Assembly: GCF_010078235.1 (NCBI RefSeq)
Contig: NZ_JAABOS010000001.1
Coordinates: forward strand, 434,001 to 498,000
Length of the DNA stretch: 64,000 nucleotides
Direction: 5' to 3'
Source: Cognatundibacterium crateris
Lineage (GTDB): Bacteria; Pseudomonadota; Gammaproteobacteria; Burkholderiales; Burkholderiaceae_D
Positions 43,795 to 52,019 of this stretch are shown here, piece by piece. Position numbers and translations under genes: made by a program. Every line of letters begins with the position of its first letter. Position 1 is the first letter of the stretch. The notes under the pieces are model-generated. The model searched no databases, was not told the origin of the DNA, and was given only the letters and a program-made list of their open reading frames with translations.

Positions 43795-44745
43795 ATGGGT
43801 AAGGAAAAGAATATCGGTAAGCTACGTCCCTTTGTGCATGATGTCGATGGTAAGGGTACTGCAGGCAAGAAGACGGTCAATGTTGACACCCGTAGACTTA
43901 TTTCAGGCTCCACACCCGACAGCTATCGCGCGTTTAGCACCGTATTCGCCCCAGTCCGGCCTGGTCAGTCCTTCAAAGATATCCATGAGGGTCCGGGTGG
44001 TAAGATCGTCCCCGCGGAAGGCCCTACCAAGCAGACCTGGATCAATTTCGGCGATGCCAAGCGCGCACAGCATTACGTAGCCACTTACGCGCAACAACAC
44101 ATTCAGTCTGACCTCAAGCAAACATTTAACGTTGCGCAGCAAGCAGCCGAAGTCGGCCGGATTATGCAGCAGCGCAAGGCGCAACAAAACAAGAGCGAGG
44201 GGTTTTCATCACTCAAGACCGCGCTCAAAACAATGGAGGCGCGTAAGACACCGCTGGCTGAGCCCACACTGTTCGGCAAAGCATCCGAGCATACCCGCAA
44301 GAAAATAGCTGGCCAACGCCTGAATGCATGGGGTGACACCGGACCAGTAATACGCGGCTTCGATGTGCACAAACAAACCGCCAAACAGATACTGAAGTCG
44401 TCGGTCGTGGAAGACGACAAGAAAGTCACGCGCTCGAAGGTCATCAATGTTGATCAGACTAAGGCCGCCAACCAGGTCGGGGTCTCTGATCAGGCAAAGC
44501 GGCATCTGTTCAAGGGTGCCAAGCCCGGCACCTTGGGGAGTGTGGTGTTCAATCCTACGAAAGTGGGCGACAAGTTCCTGGAAACCTCAGGCAAGGTCAC
44601 CAGCCTGAGCAGCTTCGAGAGACAGCATAGGCTGGAACCGACAATCAACGTCATCGCGCGCAAACAAGCCAGGGATGGCGATAAGATGCCTACCCCTAAA
44701 TCGGTAGTGAATCGGCGTGGTAAAGGGCCAAAAGCGAAACCTTAG
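43795..44745 (+). CDS. Basic unknown protein (316 aa), possibly toxin-like
   Basis: A lysine-rich soluble protein with AGAGGA seven bases before the ATG. The middle shows TWINFGDAKRAQHYVATYAQQH and, later, GDTGPVIRGFDVHKQTA and KVINVDQTKAANQVGVSDQ. These spacings recall the folds of some polymorphic-toxin or ADP-ribosyltransferase-like domains, but I cannot identify catalytic residues, so this is a weak suggestion. It has no signal peptide or visible partner gene. It is one of the larger genes in the array region and no clear attC flanks it. Confidence 0.55.
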   Translation: MGKEKNIGKLRPFVHDVDGKGTAGKKTVNVDTRRLISGSTPDSYRAFSTVFAPVRPGQSFKDIHEGPGGKIVPAEGPTKQTWINFGDAKRAQHYVATYAQQHIQSDLKQTFNVAQQAAEVGRIMQQRKAQQNKSEGFSSLKTALKTMEARKTPLAEPTLFGKASEHTRKKIAGQRLNAWGDTGPVIRGFDVHKQTAKQILKSSVVEDDKKVTRSKVINVDQTKAANQVGVSDQAKRHLFKGAKPGTLGSVVFNPTKVGDKFLETSGKVTSLSSFERQHRLEPTINVIARKQARDGDKMPTPKSVVNRRGKGPKAKP

Positions 44746-44995
44746 GCAGACGCGCTTCTACACTGCCCTGACGTCTGGCTCCATTGATGCCGGTATGAAC
44801 GCATTGATCTTTGGTTGGGGGCTAGTGCAGATATTGAGCTTGACTTCAATATATCTGTCGAATGATGCGTGTCATTCTGTTTGTGTTTCTGTTATTGCTT
44901 GTTTTTGAAGAAACTTTATTTAAATACCTAATGAGGTATTCCAGTGGACAGCCTTGACTTGCCGCTCCTGCGCGGGGGTGCCGCTGAATTCCAAC

Positions 44996-45496
44996 ATGAG
45001 TCGACACAGAAAGGCAACCGTGAGACCGTACGACAGCGTTGACTATCAGTACACCAACAATGACAGGGACAAGGAGAAGTCCTTAGTTCTTATTTCCAAC
45101 CTGATTGGCTTCAAACCGCCTTTAGAACAATTGCGCTATGCATTGAACTTTTATGCCGGAGGCACAGGGGTAGATGACCGTCTGGCTATCCGATGCCAGT
45201 TTTCTCAAGCAGATTGGCCCTCCGTTGTTCAAAGACTTCGCCTTCAGCATCTTCAAGAGGCAATTGGCAATGCTGACTGGGAAGAAGAATTACGGTGGTT
45301 CATTGAAGCGGAAGGGAAAGACGGCGCACTCGACGAACATTGCCATCGCTTCATCAATAGCAACAAGCATGACTTTCAGGATGGTGCCAGCGAAAAATGG
45401 GAGGTATTTTTCTCCCATGAAAGCGATGTCAACACATGGTGTGTAGTGTGGAGAACCAACGGCTGTATGAACTACCTCAGCTTTGATCATGGCTGA
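44996..45496 (+). CDS. Cassette-encoded unknown acidic protein (166 aa)
   Basis: A soluble acidic protein (SLVLISNLIGFKPPLEQLRYALNF, WEEELRWFIEAEGKDG, WEVFFSHESDVNTWCVVWRT). Composition is typical of small immunity-like proteins; no family was named. The start at 44996 is preferred over an ATG at 44954 inside a likely attC remnant. Confidence 0.58.
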   Translation: MSRHRKATVRPYDSVDYQYTNNDRDKEKSLVLISNLIGFKPPLEQLRYALNFYAGGTGVDDRLAIRCQFSQADWPSVVQRLRLQHLQEAIGNADWEEELRWFIEAEGKDGALDEHCHRFINSNKHDFQDGASEKWEVFFSHESDVNTWCVVWRTNGCMNYLSFDHG

Positions 45497-45550
45497 CATG
45501 AAACAGCATTTAGACAAGGCCATAGTGTTCAATTTCACAAGGAACGAACA

Positions 45551-45982
45551 ATGCCATTAGTCTGGTCATCCTCAATCGACAATCTCGACTGGACAGAGCT
45601 TGCCGCGCTGTATCGTGCCGCACCGCTCGGAAACAAGACGCCTGAAGGGCTGAGAACTGCGTTCACGAACAGTATGTTCAAGTGCTTCGTCTATGAGGAC
45701 GACAAACTAGTGGGTGTAGGCCGCGCCCTGGCGGATGGCGTTGACTGTTCGTATATTTGCGATGTCGCGCTGCTGCCCAGCCATCAGGGACTGGGTCTGG
45801 GTAAACAAATCGTCGCTAAGCTGGTCAGCTTATCCAGTGGTCACAAAAAAATTATTCTGTACGCGGTGCCGGGTAAAGAGCCGTTCTACAAAAAATTCGG
45901 CTTCAAGCGCATGAGCACTGCAATGGCTATCTTTGAAAATCAAGGCGAAGCTCAGGAGCGAGGGTATGTGAATGAAACCTGA
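45551..45982 (+). CDS. GNAT-family N-acetyltransferase
   Basis: A 143-residue GNAT enzyme. The acetyl-CoA motif HQGLGLGKQIVAKLV (near residue 77) follows the strand YICDVALLP, and KIILYAVPGKEPFYKKFGFKRM is the usual C-terminal block. AAGGA lies eight bases before the ATG. It transfers acetyl groups to an unknown amine in the cytosol. GNAT enzymes are common integron cargo. Confidence 0.85.
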   Translation: MPLVWSSSIDNLDWTELAALYRAAPLGNKTPEGLRTAFTNSMFKCFVYEDDKLVGVGRALADGVDCSYICDVALLPSHQGLGLGKQIVAKLVSLSSGHKKIILYAVPGKEPFYKKFGFKRMSTAMAIFENQGEAQERGYVNET

Positions 45983-46074
45983 GTCAGCTCCCAACTTCTC
46001 TCCCTCTTGTCGATGGACTCTGCATGATAAAACCGCGTAATACCGTTTTGCTTCATAACAGGCCTGGCAAACTG

Positions 46075-46344
46075 ATGTACATACAGACACTGATTCCGGA
46101 CCCTGGTTCACCCTGGTTATTCGTTTTCTTTTTAGCCATTGGGTTCACGATCACTAGATTGATGAGCACGCTATCGGGTTGGCGCAGCATGGCTACCAAC
46201 TGGCGGGCGCAGGGGCAAGATTCAGGCAAGTCCCATTGCTTCGTATCCGGTGCAATTGGTGCCAAGTTGTTTACGGTGAGGTACGGCAGGGTTGTTGAGC
46301 AAATACTGAGTTCGAGTTCTGGACGCTTATGGAATACAGCTTAA
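46075..46344 (+). pseudogene. Truncated small membrane protein gene
   Basis: The 89-residue product begins MYIQTLIPDPGSPWLFVFFLAIGFTITRLM, SGWRSMATNWRAQ and FVSGAIGAKLFTVRYGR follow. Relatives I recall continue with a hydrophobic C-terminal strand region after the RYG motif; here the frame changes into unrelated sequence. A truncated gene is likely, though a short working version cannot be excluded. Confidence 0.45.
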
Positions 46345-46415
46345 TACTGTTGTTGAACCGGTTGAGTGTCGCGGATCGAACGCCGCGCCCGTTGGACTTA
46401 TACATTAGGACGACT

Positions 46416-46853
46416 ATGTCTGCTCGCAGCTACCTACTCATGGCACTCATCGTGATTAGTTCGATATCGCAATCTCACGCTACATCGATCGGGTTCACCG
46501 ACGTTAGTGTCCTTATTTTCTCGCCGCGCGAATCAATGCTTCAAGCCGGGCACAACTCACAGCTTTCGCGCGCGACCCATATTATCCATAGTAAGTGCGC
46601 GTCAAAGCTACTTCCCGTCGTTGTCCTGACAGGCATTATCCCCGATGAAAACGCTCCTTTCGAGACTGAACTCGCACGTAGTCGTGTAGCGAACGTCAAG
46701 CATGAACTTCAGATTCTGGGGCTTCCCGAAAAGGCTATCTACGATGCCATCTATACAGAGAGCGAATACAGGGAAAACTGGCGTCTGGCTCCAGAGCGAG
46801 CACAAGCGTCGGCCCACTCCGTTGAGGTCGAGCTTGTTTGCCACGCTAAGTAA
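46416..46853 (+). CDS. Cassette-encoded secreted protein (145 aa)
   Basis: The signal peptide is MSARSYLLMALIVISSISQS. The mature part (VSVLIFSPRESMLQAGHNSQLS, LPVVVLTGIIPDENAPFETELARSRVANVKHEL) carries the spacing of an OmpA-like peptidoglycan-binding fold (hydrophobic strand, then LARSRVANVKHEL), but the match is partial. The start follows an R' box ATTAGGA. Confidence 0.58.
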   Translation: MSARSYLLMALIVISSISQSHATSIGFTDVSVLIFSPRESMLQAGHNSQLSRATHIIHSKCASKLLPVVVLTGIIPDENAPFETELARSRVANVKHELQILGLPEKAIYDAIYTESEYRENWRLAPERAQASAHSVEVELVCHAK

Positions 46854-46939
46854 ACCGTCGCAGAACTGCACAACCAGTCACTGATACAGAGTGTTGAAAC
46901 CGCGTAGTTCCAGTTCACTTGACATTAGCCACACTCAAA

Positions 46940-47200
46940 ATGAATCGGATTTCGTGCAACTTACTGCCCTTTTACTTGTCCAGATATGAGCAAGCTGTGG
47001 ACACATTGCCCCACTCTGATAGGACGGTAATTACCCATGACAGTGGATTGATGATCCGGATGAAGTCACGCTTCCGCATCACCAAAGACAAGGTAGATGA
47101 CGAGTTCCTGTACCTGAGTCCCAATGTTTTTACGCCAACTCCACTAAATTTCCTCCTTAGCAAACTGCCTGCACGCCGTTTCATCATTGCCAACTCCATA
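46940..47200 (+). pseudogene. Gene fragment running into a diverged promoter repeat
   Basis: An ATG at 46940 opens MNRISCNLLPFYLSRYEQAVD, then RMKSRFRITKDKVDDEFLYLSP. Past about 47160 the frame reads through the -35 region of repeat copy 10, so the 3' end appears to have been replaced by the repeat. The family is unknown. Confidence 0.35.
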
Positions 47201-47232
47201 GCACAGTTTTACAATCAGTCATCTTTTTTGGG
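47164..47232 (+). repeat. Diverged promoter cassette copy 10 (core only)
   Basis: Recognisable around TTGCCA 47187-47192 and TACAAT 47210-47215, 17 bp apart, followed by CAGTCATC as in the other copies. The cassette ends and its attC are not recognisable. It lies 150 bp before the gene at 47366. Confidence 0.62.
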
Positions 47233-47365
47233 TTACGGTATGCGAAGGGTTTTCACCCTACTTCACCTTAGCCAAAACCTTCATTGCAGCGAATAAAGCG
47301 CGGTCCCCCGCTGAGCTGACACCTTAAGTTTTAAGAAAAAATACAACACCCCATAAGGAGCATCG

Positions 47366-47782
47366 ATGTCAGATTCAAATCCAAATTCGCCAATAAGTTC
47401 ACCTGTCTCTGAATCAGTCAGACCGCGAGTGCCGCGTACCCTCATTGCGTTCCTCGCCTTTTACTTCTTTTGTACAATCGTAAGTAATTTATTTGAGGGT
47501 AATGTGCCAGCTCTTGTGCTGACAGGAATCATCGCGATTGCCACATGGCGAACATTTCAAGGTAGCCGTTCAGCATCCAGATATCTGGGCGGTCTGTTCA
47601 GCTTAGCGACACTGATTTGCATGAGGTCTGCCTACCTCAACTGGAGTCCAAGCCGGGAAACTGCCGTTATTGCACTGCTCACAGCGGTGTATATGGCTGT
47701 TATCGTTGGCTACCTGTTTTTAAGTCCAAGCATGCGAGCCCTCTATATTCAAGGTGATAAAGAGAAGTGGGCTGGCCGCTGA
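47366..47782 (+). CDS. Membrane protein (138 aa)
   Basis: Four membrane helices (about residues 26-44, 47-62, 72-90 and 100-118) after a Ser/Pro-rich N-terminus. AAGGAG lies six bases before the ATG. No family was recognised. Confidence 0.62.
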   Translation: MSDSNPNSPISSPVSESVRPRVPRTLIAFLAFYFFCTIVSNLFEGNVPALVLTGIIAIATWRTFQGSRSASRYLGGLFSLATLICMRSAYLNWSPSRETAVIALLTAVYMAVIVGYLFLSPSMRALYIQGDKEKWAGR

Positions 47783-47882
47783 CCAGAATGCCATCCGTGG
47801 CGCAAAGCATATATGTGAGAGGACATGCTGACGTAAGTCTCTCATCTCAAATCTCAATCGGAATACGCCCAGGAATTTTCAT

Positions 47883-48209
47883 ATGTACTCTCAAATCAAA
47901 CTTGATCAGCTAAGTGCCGGGTCGATTTACAAAATTACTTTCCTTGGTCTGGCTTTTTCATTGATGCCGTTGTGCCTGGTCTTCGGTGTTTTCGCAGTGT
48001 TTGGATTTAACACCATTATCTGGAACGGCCAGCCAGTTCACGGCCTGAGTGGCCTACTTCTCTCACCAATAATTGCAGCAATAATCGCTTCACTCCTGGG
48101 AGGCTTCGTTGGAACAGCCTGTGTGGCGGGTCTTTGGCTGCACTCCAAATTTCGACCACTCACACTGTCTGGCAAGAATATCTCGCACGACCAGCAAAAT
48201 GTCAGCTGA
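47883..48209 (+). CDS. Membrane protein (108 aa)
   Basis: Two or three membrane helices (about residues 19-45 and 56-88) with a short basic tail. Such short cassette membrane proteins recur in arrays of related bacteria; no function is known. Confidence 0.58.
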   Translation: MYSQIKLDQLSAGSIYKITFLGLAFSLMPLCLVFGVFAVFGFNTIIWNGQPVHGLSGLLLSPIIAAIIASLLGGFVGTACVAGLWLHSKFRPLTLSGKNISHDQQNVS

Positions 48210-48338
48210 GCAATCAACTGAACGGAGATGCGGCGGTTCGGCTTCAAGTTTGAGCTGCAAGGAGCTAATACACTAGCTTGAAGAATCTTGGAAAAGCATG
48301 TGATTTTGGAGTGACCAGATGACTGATTCAGAAACGAT

Positions 48339-48689
48339 ATGAGCCGCCTCTTTAGCAATTCGACATGGTCACTATGGTGTTTACTTTTGCTTGTACTTAC
48401 CCTGAAAGCGGCGCAAGCAGCGGGGCTTGATTCGCACTTGCCGCAAGGTGTCGCTTTTGGCCGCCTGATTTTGCTCGATGCGGTCACATTTTCAGAAGTG
48501 TTACTTGCAATCGGAATGTTAGGCGCCGTGTCAATTTCCCGCTCAAAGCCAGATTGGATAGTCGTCGCTCTATCCTTAGTAGCCATAGCGTGCGCGCTCT
48601 ACCATATGTTCTACTTTTTAATTGGCATTGAATCGCTCCTCCTGTATGGCGCTTGTTCATTAATTCGGGAATACTGTCGCCGTACATAA
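48339..48689 (+). CDS. Membrane protein (116 aa)
   Basis: Three or four membrane helices (about residues 8-28, 42-64, 70-92 and 95-108). The TAA stop lies in the R'' box of the following attC. No family was recognised. Confidence 0.6.
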   Translation: MSRLFSNSTWSLWCLLLLVLTLKAAQAAGLDSHLPQGVAFGRLILLDAVTFSEVLLAIGMLGAVSISRSKPDWIVVALSLVAIACALYHMFYFLIGIESLLLYGACSLIREYCRRT

Positions 48690-48749
48690 CTCCGCAATCA
48701 ATCGGAGCTGCGCGAAGATCTGCGCAGCCCGCTTATTTCAGCGTTAGCC
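48684..48749 (+). repeat. attC after the 116-aa membrane protein
   Basis: R'' ACATAAC, R' GTTAGCC, 66 bp, arms GCTGCGC and GCGCAGC. Confidence 0.75.
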
Positions 48750-48766
48750 CTCAGGAGCCCTCTGCC

Positions 48767-49294
48767 TTGTTTGGATTATTTAAAAAAAAGCCACTGCCAC
48801 CAGAGCCACCCACGCAGTTTCCGCCCACTCCAGATTGGCAACCTCAAATCAGTCAACCGCTGGATCGCATCGCAGAACGCATTCGCTGCTATACAAATGG
48901 GACGCGGGATTTTGCTGTTTTCACGCATGGTACAGTGGCCATACTTCCGCATGGTCTGAACGACATCAATGCAAAGGAACATGCGACCCAAGCACTGCAC
49001 CAAGTCTTACATTCACACCCGGATATGAATCCGCTGAGCATGAAAGACGGAAATATCCTGATTCAGTACAAGCACGATATTGCAAGTCTGGTGCTGTCGG
49101 ACATCGCCGATCAGAACTGGGCTGAAATCGACAAGCAATACCTGCGTGCTCTTGCCACTTCCGAAGTGTTAATCACGCCACTAGGCCATAACACGTTTGA
49201 CGATTTCGGAAAGAAAGCACTTTTTGGACGATGCTTTATGTTTATGGATGCGCAGGCACCCAAAATCGTACACATTGAGCGGCATGATGGCTAA
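48767..49294 (+). CDS. Cassette-encoded unknown protein (175 aa), TTG start
   Basis: The product starts LFGLFKKKPLPPEPPTQFPPTPDW, a proline-rich lead, followed by ISQPLDRIAERIRCYTNGTRDFAVFTHGT and a globular remainder. The TTG at 48767 has AGGAG nine bases upstream, and starting there gives a clean N-terminus; earlier in-frame codons lie in the previous attC. No family was recognised. Confidence 0.6.
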   Translation: MFGLFKKKPLPPEPPTQFPPTPDWQPQISQPLDRIAERIRCYTNGTRDFAVFTHGTVAILPHGLNDINAKEHATQALHQVLHSHPDMNPLSMKDGNILIQYKHDIASLVLSDIADQNWAEIDKQYLRALATSEVLITPLGHNTFDDFGKKALFGRCFMFMDAQAPKIVHIERHDG

Positions 49295-49345
49295 CTACTC
49301 ATTTAACAAAACGCCTGCCGGCGTCCATCAATTCGGATGTTAGAC
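49289..49345 (+). repeat. attC of the 175-aa gene cassette
   Basis: R'' GGCTAAC (contains the stop), R' GTTAGAC, 57 bp, arms GCCTGCCG and CGGCGTC. Confidence 0.78.
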
Positions 49346-49351
49346 AAGACT

Positions 49352-49750
49352 ATGTACGACGAAGATAAACACAAGCGCGCAGTCAAGGCAGAGTTGACAA
49401 AACGAGGTCTGGGCTCGCTCATGAATGACACAAAATGGCGCGAGCTGCTTGCTGAGATAAACAAGCTACCCTTTCCGCCGCCTTACCAGAGAAAGGACCT
49501 GCTGCAATCTGAGCCCGCTCCAGCCAGCTTTGATTCAGATGTTTGGTACCATGGGGATTGGGATGAAGGAACGCATCCTCTGTTTTCTATAGAATGGATA
49601 CGAATCCGTCCCAGATATCTAAAACATCTCGCGAACTTGCTACCGAAAGCTACGGTCAGTTGTGAGGCTGAACTTGAGCAAGCATTGCAGTCGATTGGGC
49701 AGGCATATGAAAAATCCGATGACTCGATCTGGATTTATGCTTACCGATAA
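49352..49750 (+). CDS. DUF6678-like protein (132 aa)
   Basis: The sequence MNDTKWRELLAEINKLPFPPPYQRKDLL, then SDVWYHGDWDEGTHPLFSIEWIRIRPRY matches my memory of DUF6678, a small soluble family often seen as single genes in accessory regions. The ATG at 49352 follows the R' box; an earlier one at 49337 is within the attC. The function is unknown. Confidence 0.72.
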   Translation: MYDEDKHKRAVKAELTKRGLGSLMNDTKWRELLAEINKLPFPPPYQRKDLLQSEPAPASFDSDVWYHGDWDEGTHPLFSIEWIRIRPRYLKHLANLLPKATVSCEAELEQALQSIGQAYEKSDDSIWIYAYR

Positions 49751-50012
49751 AATGGTGGTGGCCTGTGGCCTAAGCTCTCGGTCAATTGAGATCGCCTTAT
49801 CGCATGCAAGTTCTGCGCGATCCAGCACCCTTAGGCATTCTTTTGACTGAGTGTGTTTTCGGGCTATCAATCAAACACTACCCGGAAATTTTCACGCCAG
49901 GTTTATCTTGGCTTTTACTCCAGTCAAACTGCTCAAAGCCTGTTTCATTATTGCAAACTCCATCGCCCCGCTTTACAATCAATTATCATTTTTTATCAAA
50001 GCAGCATGCGTT

Positions 50013-50090
50013 ATGTGTCATCGTTCAACAACCTGTCTAACCAATCGTTGCAGCGGATCGCCTAGAGTTTACGCTCAACTCGAACATTAG
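50013..50090 (+). CDS. Leader peptide of promoter cassette 11
   Basis: 25 residues starting MCHRSTTCLTNRCSG; the frame is still open despite about ten substitutions relative to the other copies, and it stops TAG in the R' box. The next gene starts 52 bases on. Confidence 0.38.
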   Translation: MCHRSTTCLTNRCSGSPRVYAQLEH

Positions 50091-50092
50091 AC
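50035..50092 (+). repeat. attC of promoter cassette 11
   Basis: R'' GTCTAAC, R' ATTAGAC, 58 bp. Confidence 0.72.
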
Positions 50093-50142
50093 TGACCACC
50101 ACAAAGCATTAACAAATCAAAATTGTTTTAAATACAAAAATC

Positions 50143-51420
50143 ATGCAAGAAAAACTCACGATCAGCAATTTTTTGGTAATCAAAAATGCAGCCATTGAAG
50201 TACGACGCATAAATGTAATTATCGGTCCACAAGCCAATGGCAAAAGCCTTATTGCAAAACTACTCCACTACTTTAAATCAATTGGCGGGGAAATACTCGA
50301 AGGCATCCGAAAAGACAAGGGGAAGAGAGAGCTAGATAAATCGTTAATTGAGTTCTTTGAAAAGAGGTTTCCAAGATACACCTGGGATGGGTCTAGCTTT
50401 ACAATCAATTACGAAGTGGACGCTACTTTTATCCGAATCATTGGAAAGAAAAATTCGTCCGGAAAAACAAGTATTTCGATTCGTTACTCGGATGACATCA
50501 CAAAAATATACAATTCAAAGCGCAAGCTATTTATAAAGAAACTCGATGAAGCTCACACAACTGTACGACCAACACAGCAATTTAATCAACCCGAATCGGA
50601 AATATTTTACGAAAACGTAATCGCTCCTCTGCGCCGTGGCGAACTTTCTTATATATTTGGGTCCCCAATATTTATTCCGGCAACCCGCTCATTTTTCGCA
50701 AATCTGCAGAAAAACATTTTTACATTTCTTGCATCAAATCTTGATATCGACCCTTATCTGAAAGAATTCGGGAGCCTGTACGAAACATCAAAGCGTTGGT
50801 ATAAAGAAGGTCTTTTATTTAACAGAATCAAGCATAAAAATTTACTTGAAGAGACATACAGGGCAGTAGAAGCAATTATTGTGGGCGACTACGAGTCTCA
50901 AGATGAACAAGACTGGATAATTAGTAGGGGTCGGAAGACAAATTTAGCGAACGCATCTTCAGGTCAACAGGAAGCACTCCCAATGCTATTGACTTTGTGC
51001 GTTTGGCCTATTTTGCGGGAACATGAGGACGGCAGCATGTGCTTTATCGAAGAACCAGAAGCCCACCTCTTCCCAACCTCACAAGGCCACATCGTCTCAA
51101 TAATCTCGCAGTTTTACTCAAAGCTCGGTACAAAATTCTTTATAACGACGCATAGCCCTTACATCATCTCGGCACTCAACAATTTCATATTGGCCGCAGA
51201 CAAAGTAGCAGAAGCGGCCATGACCGAAGGTGATTTTATAAAAATAAATGGGGGTGGGCGCCCAATAAAATTTTCCGACATATCAGCGTACAGCATGGCC
51301 AATGGCGAAGCTCTGCCCATATGCGACGCAGAGTACAGAATGGTTGGTGCCACAATGCTTGATAGTATCTCAGAGCACTTTGAGTCCGTGATGAACAAAA
51401 TGCTTTCCTCGGAGGCCTGA
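50143..51420 (+). CDS. AAA-family ATPase (OLD/AAA_15-like), candidate defence ATPase
   Basis: A 425-residue ABC/SMC-like ATPase of the OLD-type AAA group. Walker A is GPQANGKS at residues 28-35; the signature ASSGQQEALPMLL, Walker B MCFIEEPEAHLFP and the switch FFITTHSPYII follow in the usual order. There is no C-terminal TOPRIM domain, so the nuclease must be elsewhere; the next gene, one base downstream, supplies a PD-(D/E)XK-like protein. ATPases of this type power several anti-phage systems. The pair sits behind promoter cassette 11. The ATPase call is secure; the defence role is inferred from the fold, pairing and array context. Confidence 0.86.
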   Translation: MQEKLTISNFLVIKNAAIEVRRINVIIGPQANGKSLIAKLLHYFKSIGGEILEGIRKDKGKRELDKSLIEFFEKRFPRYTWDGSSFTINYEVDATFIRIIGKKNSSGKTSISIRYSDDITKIYNSKRKLFIKKLDEAHTTVRPTQQFNQPESEIFYENVIAPLRRGELSYIFGSPIFIPATRSFFANLQKNIFTFLASNLDIDPYLKEFGSLYETSKRWYKEGLLFNRIKHKNLLEETYRAVEAIIVGDYESQDEQDWIISRGRKTNLANASSGQQEALPMLLTLCVWPILREHEDGSMCFIEEPEAHLFPTSQGHIVSIISQFYSKLGTKFFITTHSPYIISALNNFILAADKVAEAAMTEGDFIKINGGGRPIKFSDISAYSMANGEALPICDAEYRMVGATMLDSISEHFESVMNKMLSSEA

Positions 51421-51421
51421 A

Positions 51422-51841
51422 GTGGATTACAGCAAATGCACAACATTCACTATGGCCCCCGTAATTGTCGTTGAAGAAAATCGTAGCAAACTGATAGTAA
51501 ACAACTCTGGGAAACGACCACTGAACAAAATTAAAGTTGATGGTTGCCTTATATCACAGGAACATGAAAAGTGTGATTGGCTTGTGGCCACAACCGATGT
51601 ACCACTTCGCGCGCTTTACATCGAGCTCAAAGGTTGTGATGTTACAAAAGCTGTTTCTCAATTAAAGAATACAGTAAAGTTAACTGAGGCAACTTTCAAA
51701 GATCATGGCAAGGAATGCTATGCAATCACCACTCGCGTCCCTAAACACGGAACAGATATTCGTAAGCTTGCGATGGATTTTTACAAAGAAACCAAAGCAA
51801 CTCTTAGTGTAAAAAATGTCCAATGCAGCGTCGAGATTTGA
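51422..51841 (+). CDS. PD-(D/E)XK-like protein, probable nuclease partner of the ATPase
   Basis: The 139-residue product starts at a GTG with GGAGG six bases upstream. Asp52 in CDWLVAT and the E-x-K in YIELKGCDVTKAVSQL (Glu68, Lys70) fit the metal-binding core of PD-(D/E)XK nucleases, with the following helix carrying conserved Lys and Gln. The gene lies one base after the ATPase, with its ribosome site inside the ATPase end, so both are made together. No known two-gene system was recognised exactly. Nuclease activity is inferred from three residues only. Confidence 0.65.
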   Translation: MDYSKCTTFTMAPVIVVEENRSKLIVNNSGKRPLNKIKVDGCLISQEHEKCDWLVATTDVPLRALYIELKGCDVTKAVSQLKNTVKLTEATFKDHGKECYAITTRVPKHGTDIRKLAMDFYKETKATLSVKNVQCSVEI

Positions 51842-51847
51842 GTACAT

Positions 51848-51965
51848 TCCGCAGCGCCTAAAATGACATGACGAGATACTCATATAAGACACCAGCGCAG
51901 GCCATACCTTGAGCATTCTCATGGCCTGTGCTGGAATCCTATGCACATTAGATTGTCCGGCACTG
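51848..51965 (+). repeat. Hairpin-rich attC-like site after the ATPase/nuclease cassette
   Basis: An R''-like GCCTAAA and an R'-like ATTAGAT flank a strong stem CCAGCGCAGGCCAT / ATGGCCTGTGCTGG (51892-51934, one G-T pair). It may act as attC, terminator or both. Confidence 0.45.
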
Positions 51966-52019
51966 CATTCCTTTGACATTTGGAATGGTAAATACATCAT
52001 CCCCGTCAGTCACTCCCCC

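Larger units (their letters stand above)
49830..50092 (+). repeat. Promoter cassette copy 11 (moderately diverged)
   Basis: 256 bp between boxes CTTAGGC and ATTAGAC. The promoter is TTGCAA 49951-49956 and TACAAT 49974-49979, 17 bp. The leader is 50013-50090 and the attC 50035-50092. It stands directly upstream of the ATPase/nuclease pair. Confidence 0.8.

Noticed and set aside
48494-48502. GTTAGGC inside the 116-aa membrane protein gene as an attC box
   Set aside because: It has no matching R'' box and lies within an intact reading frame; chance occurrence.
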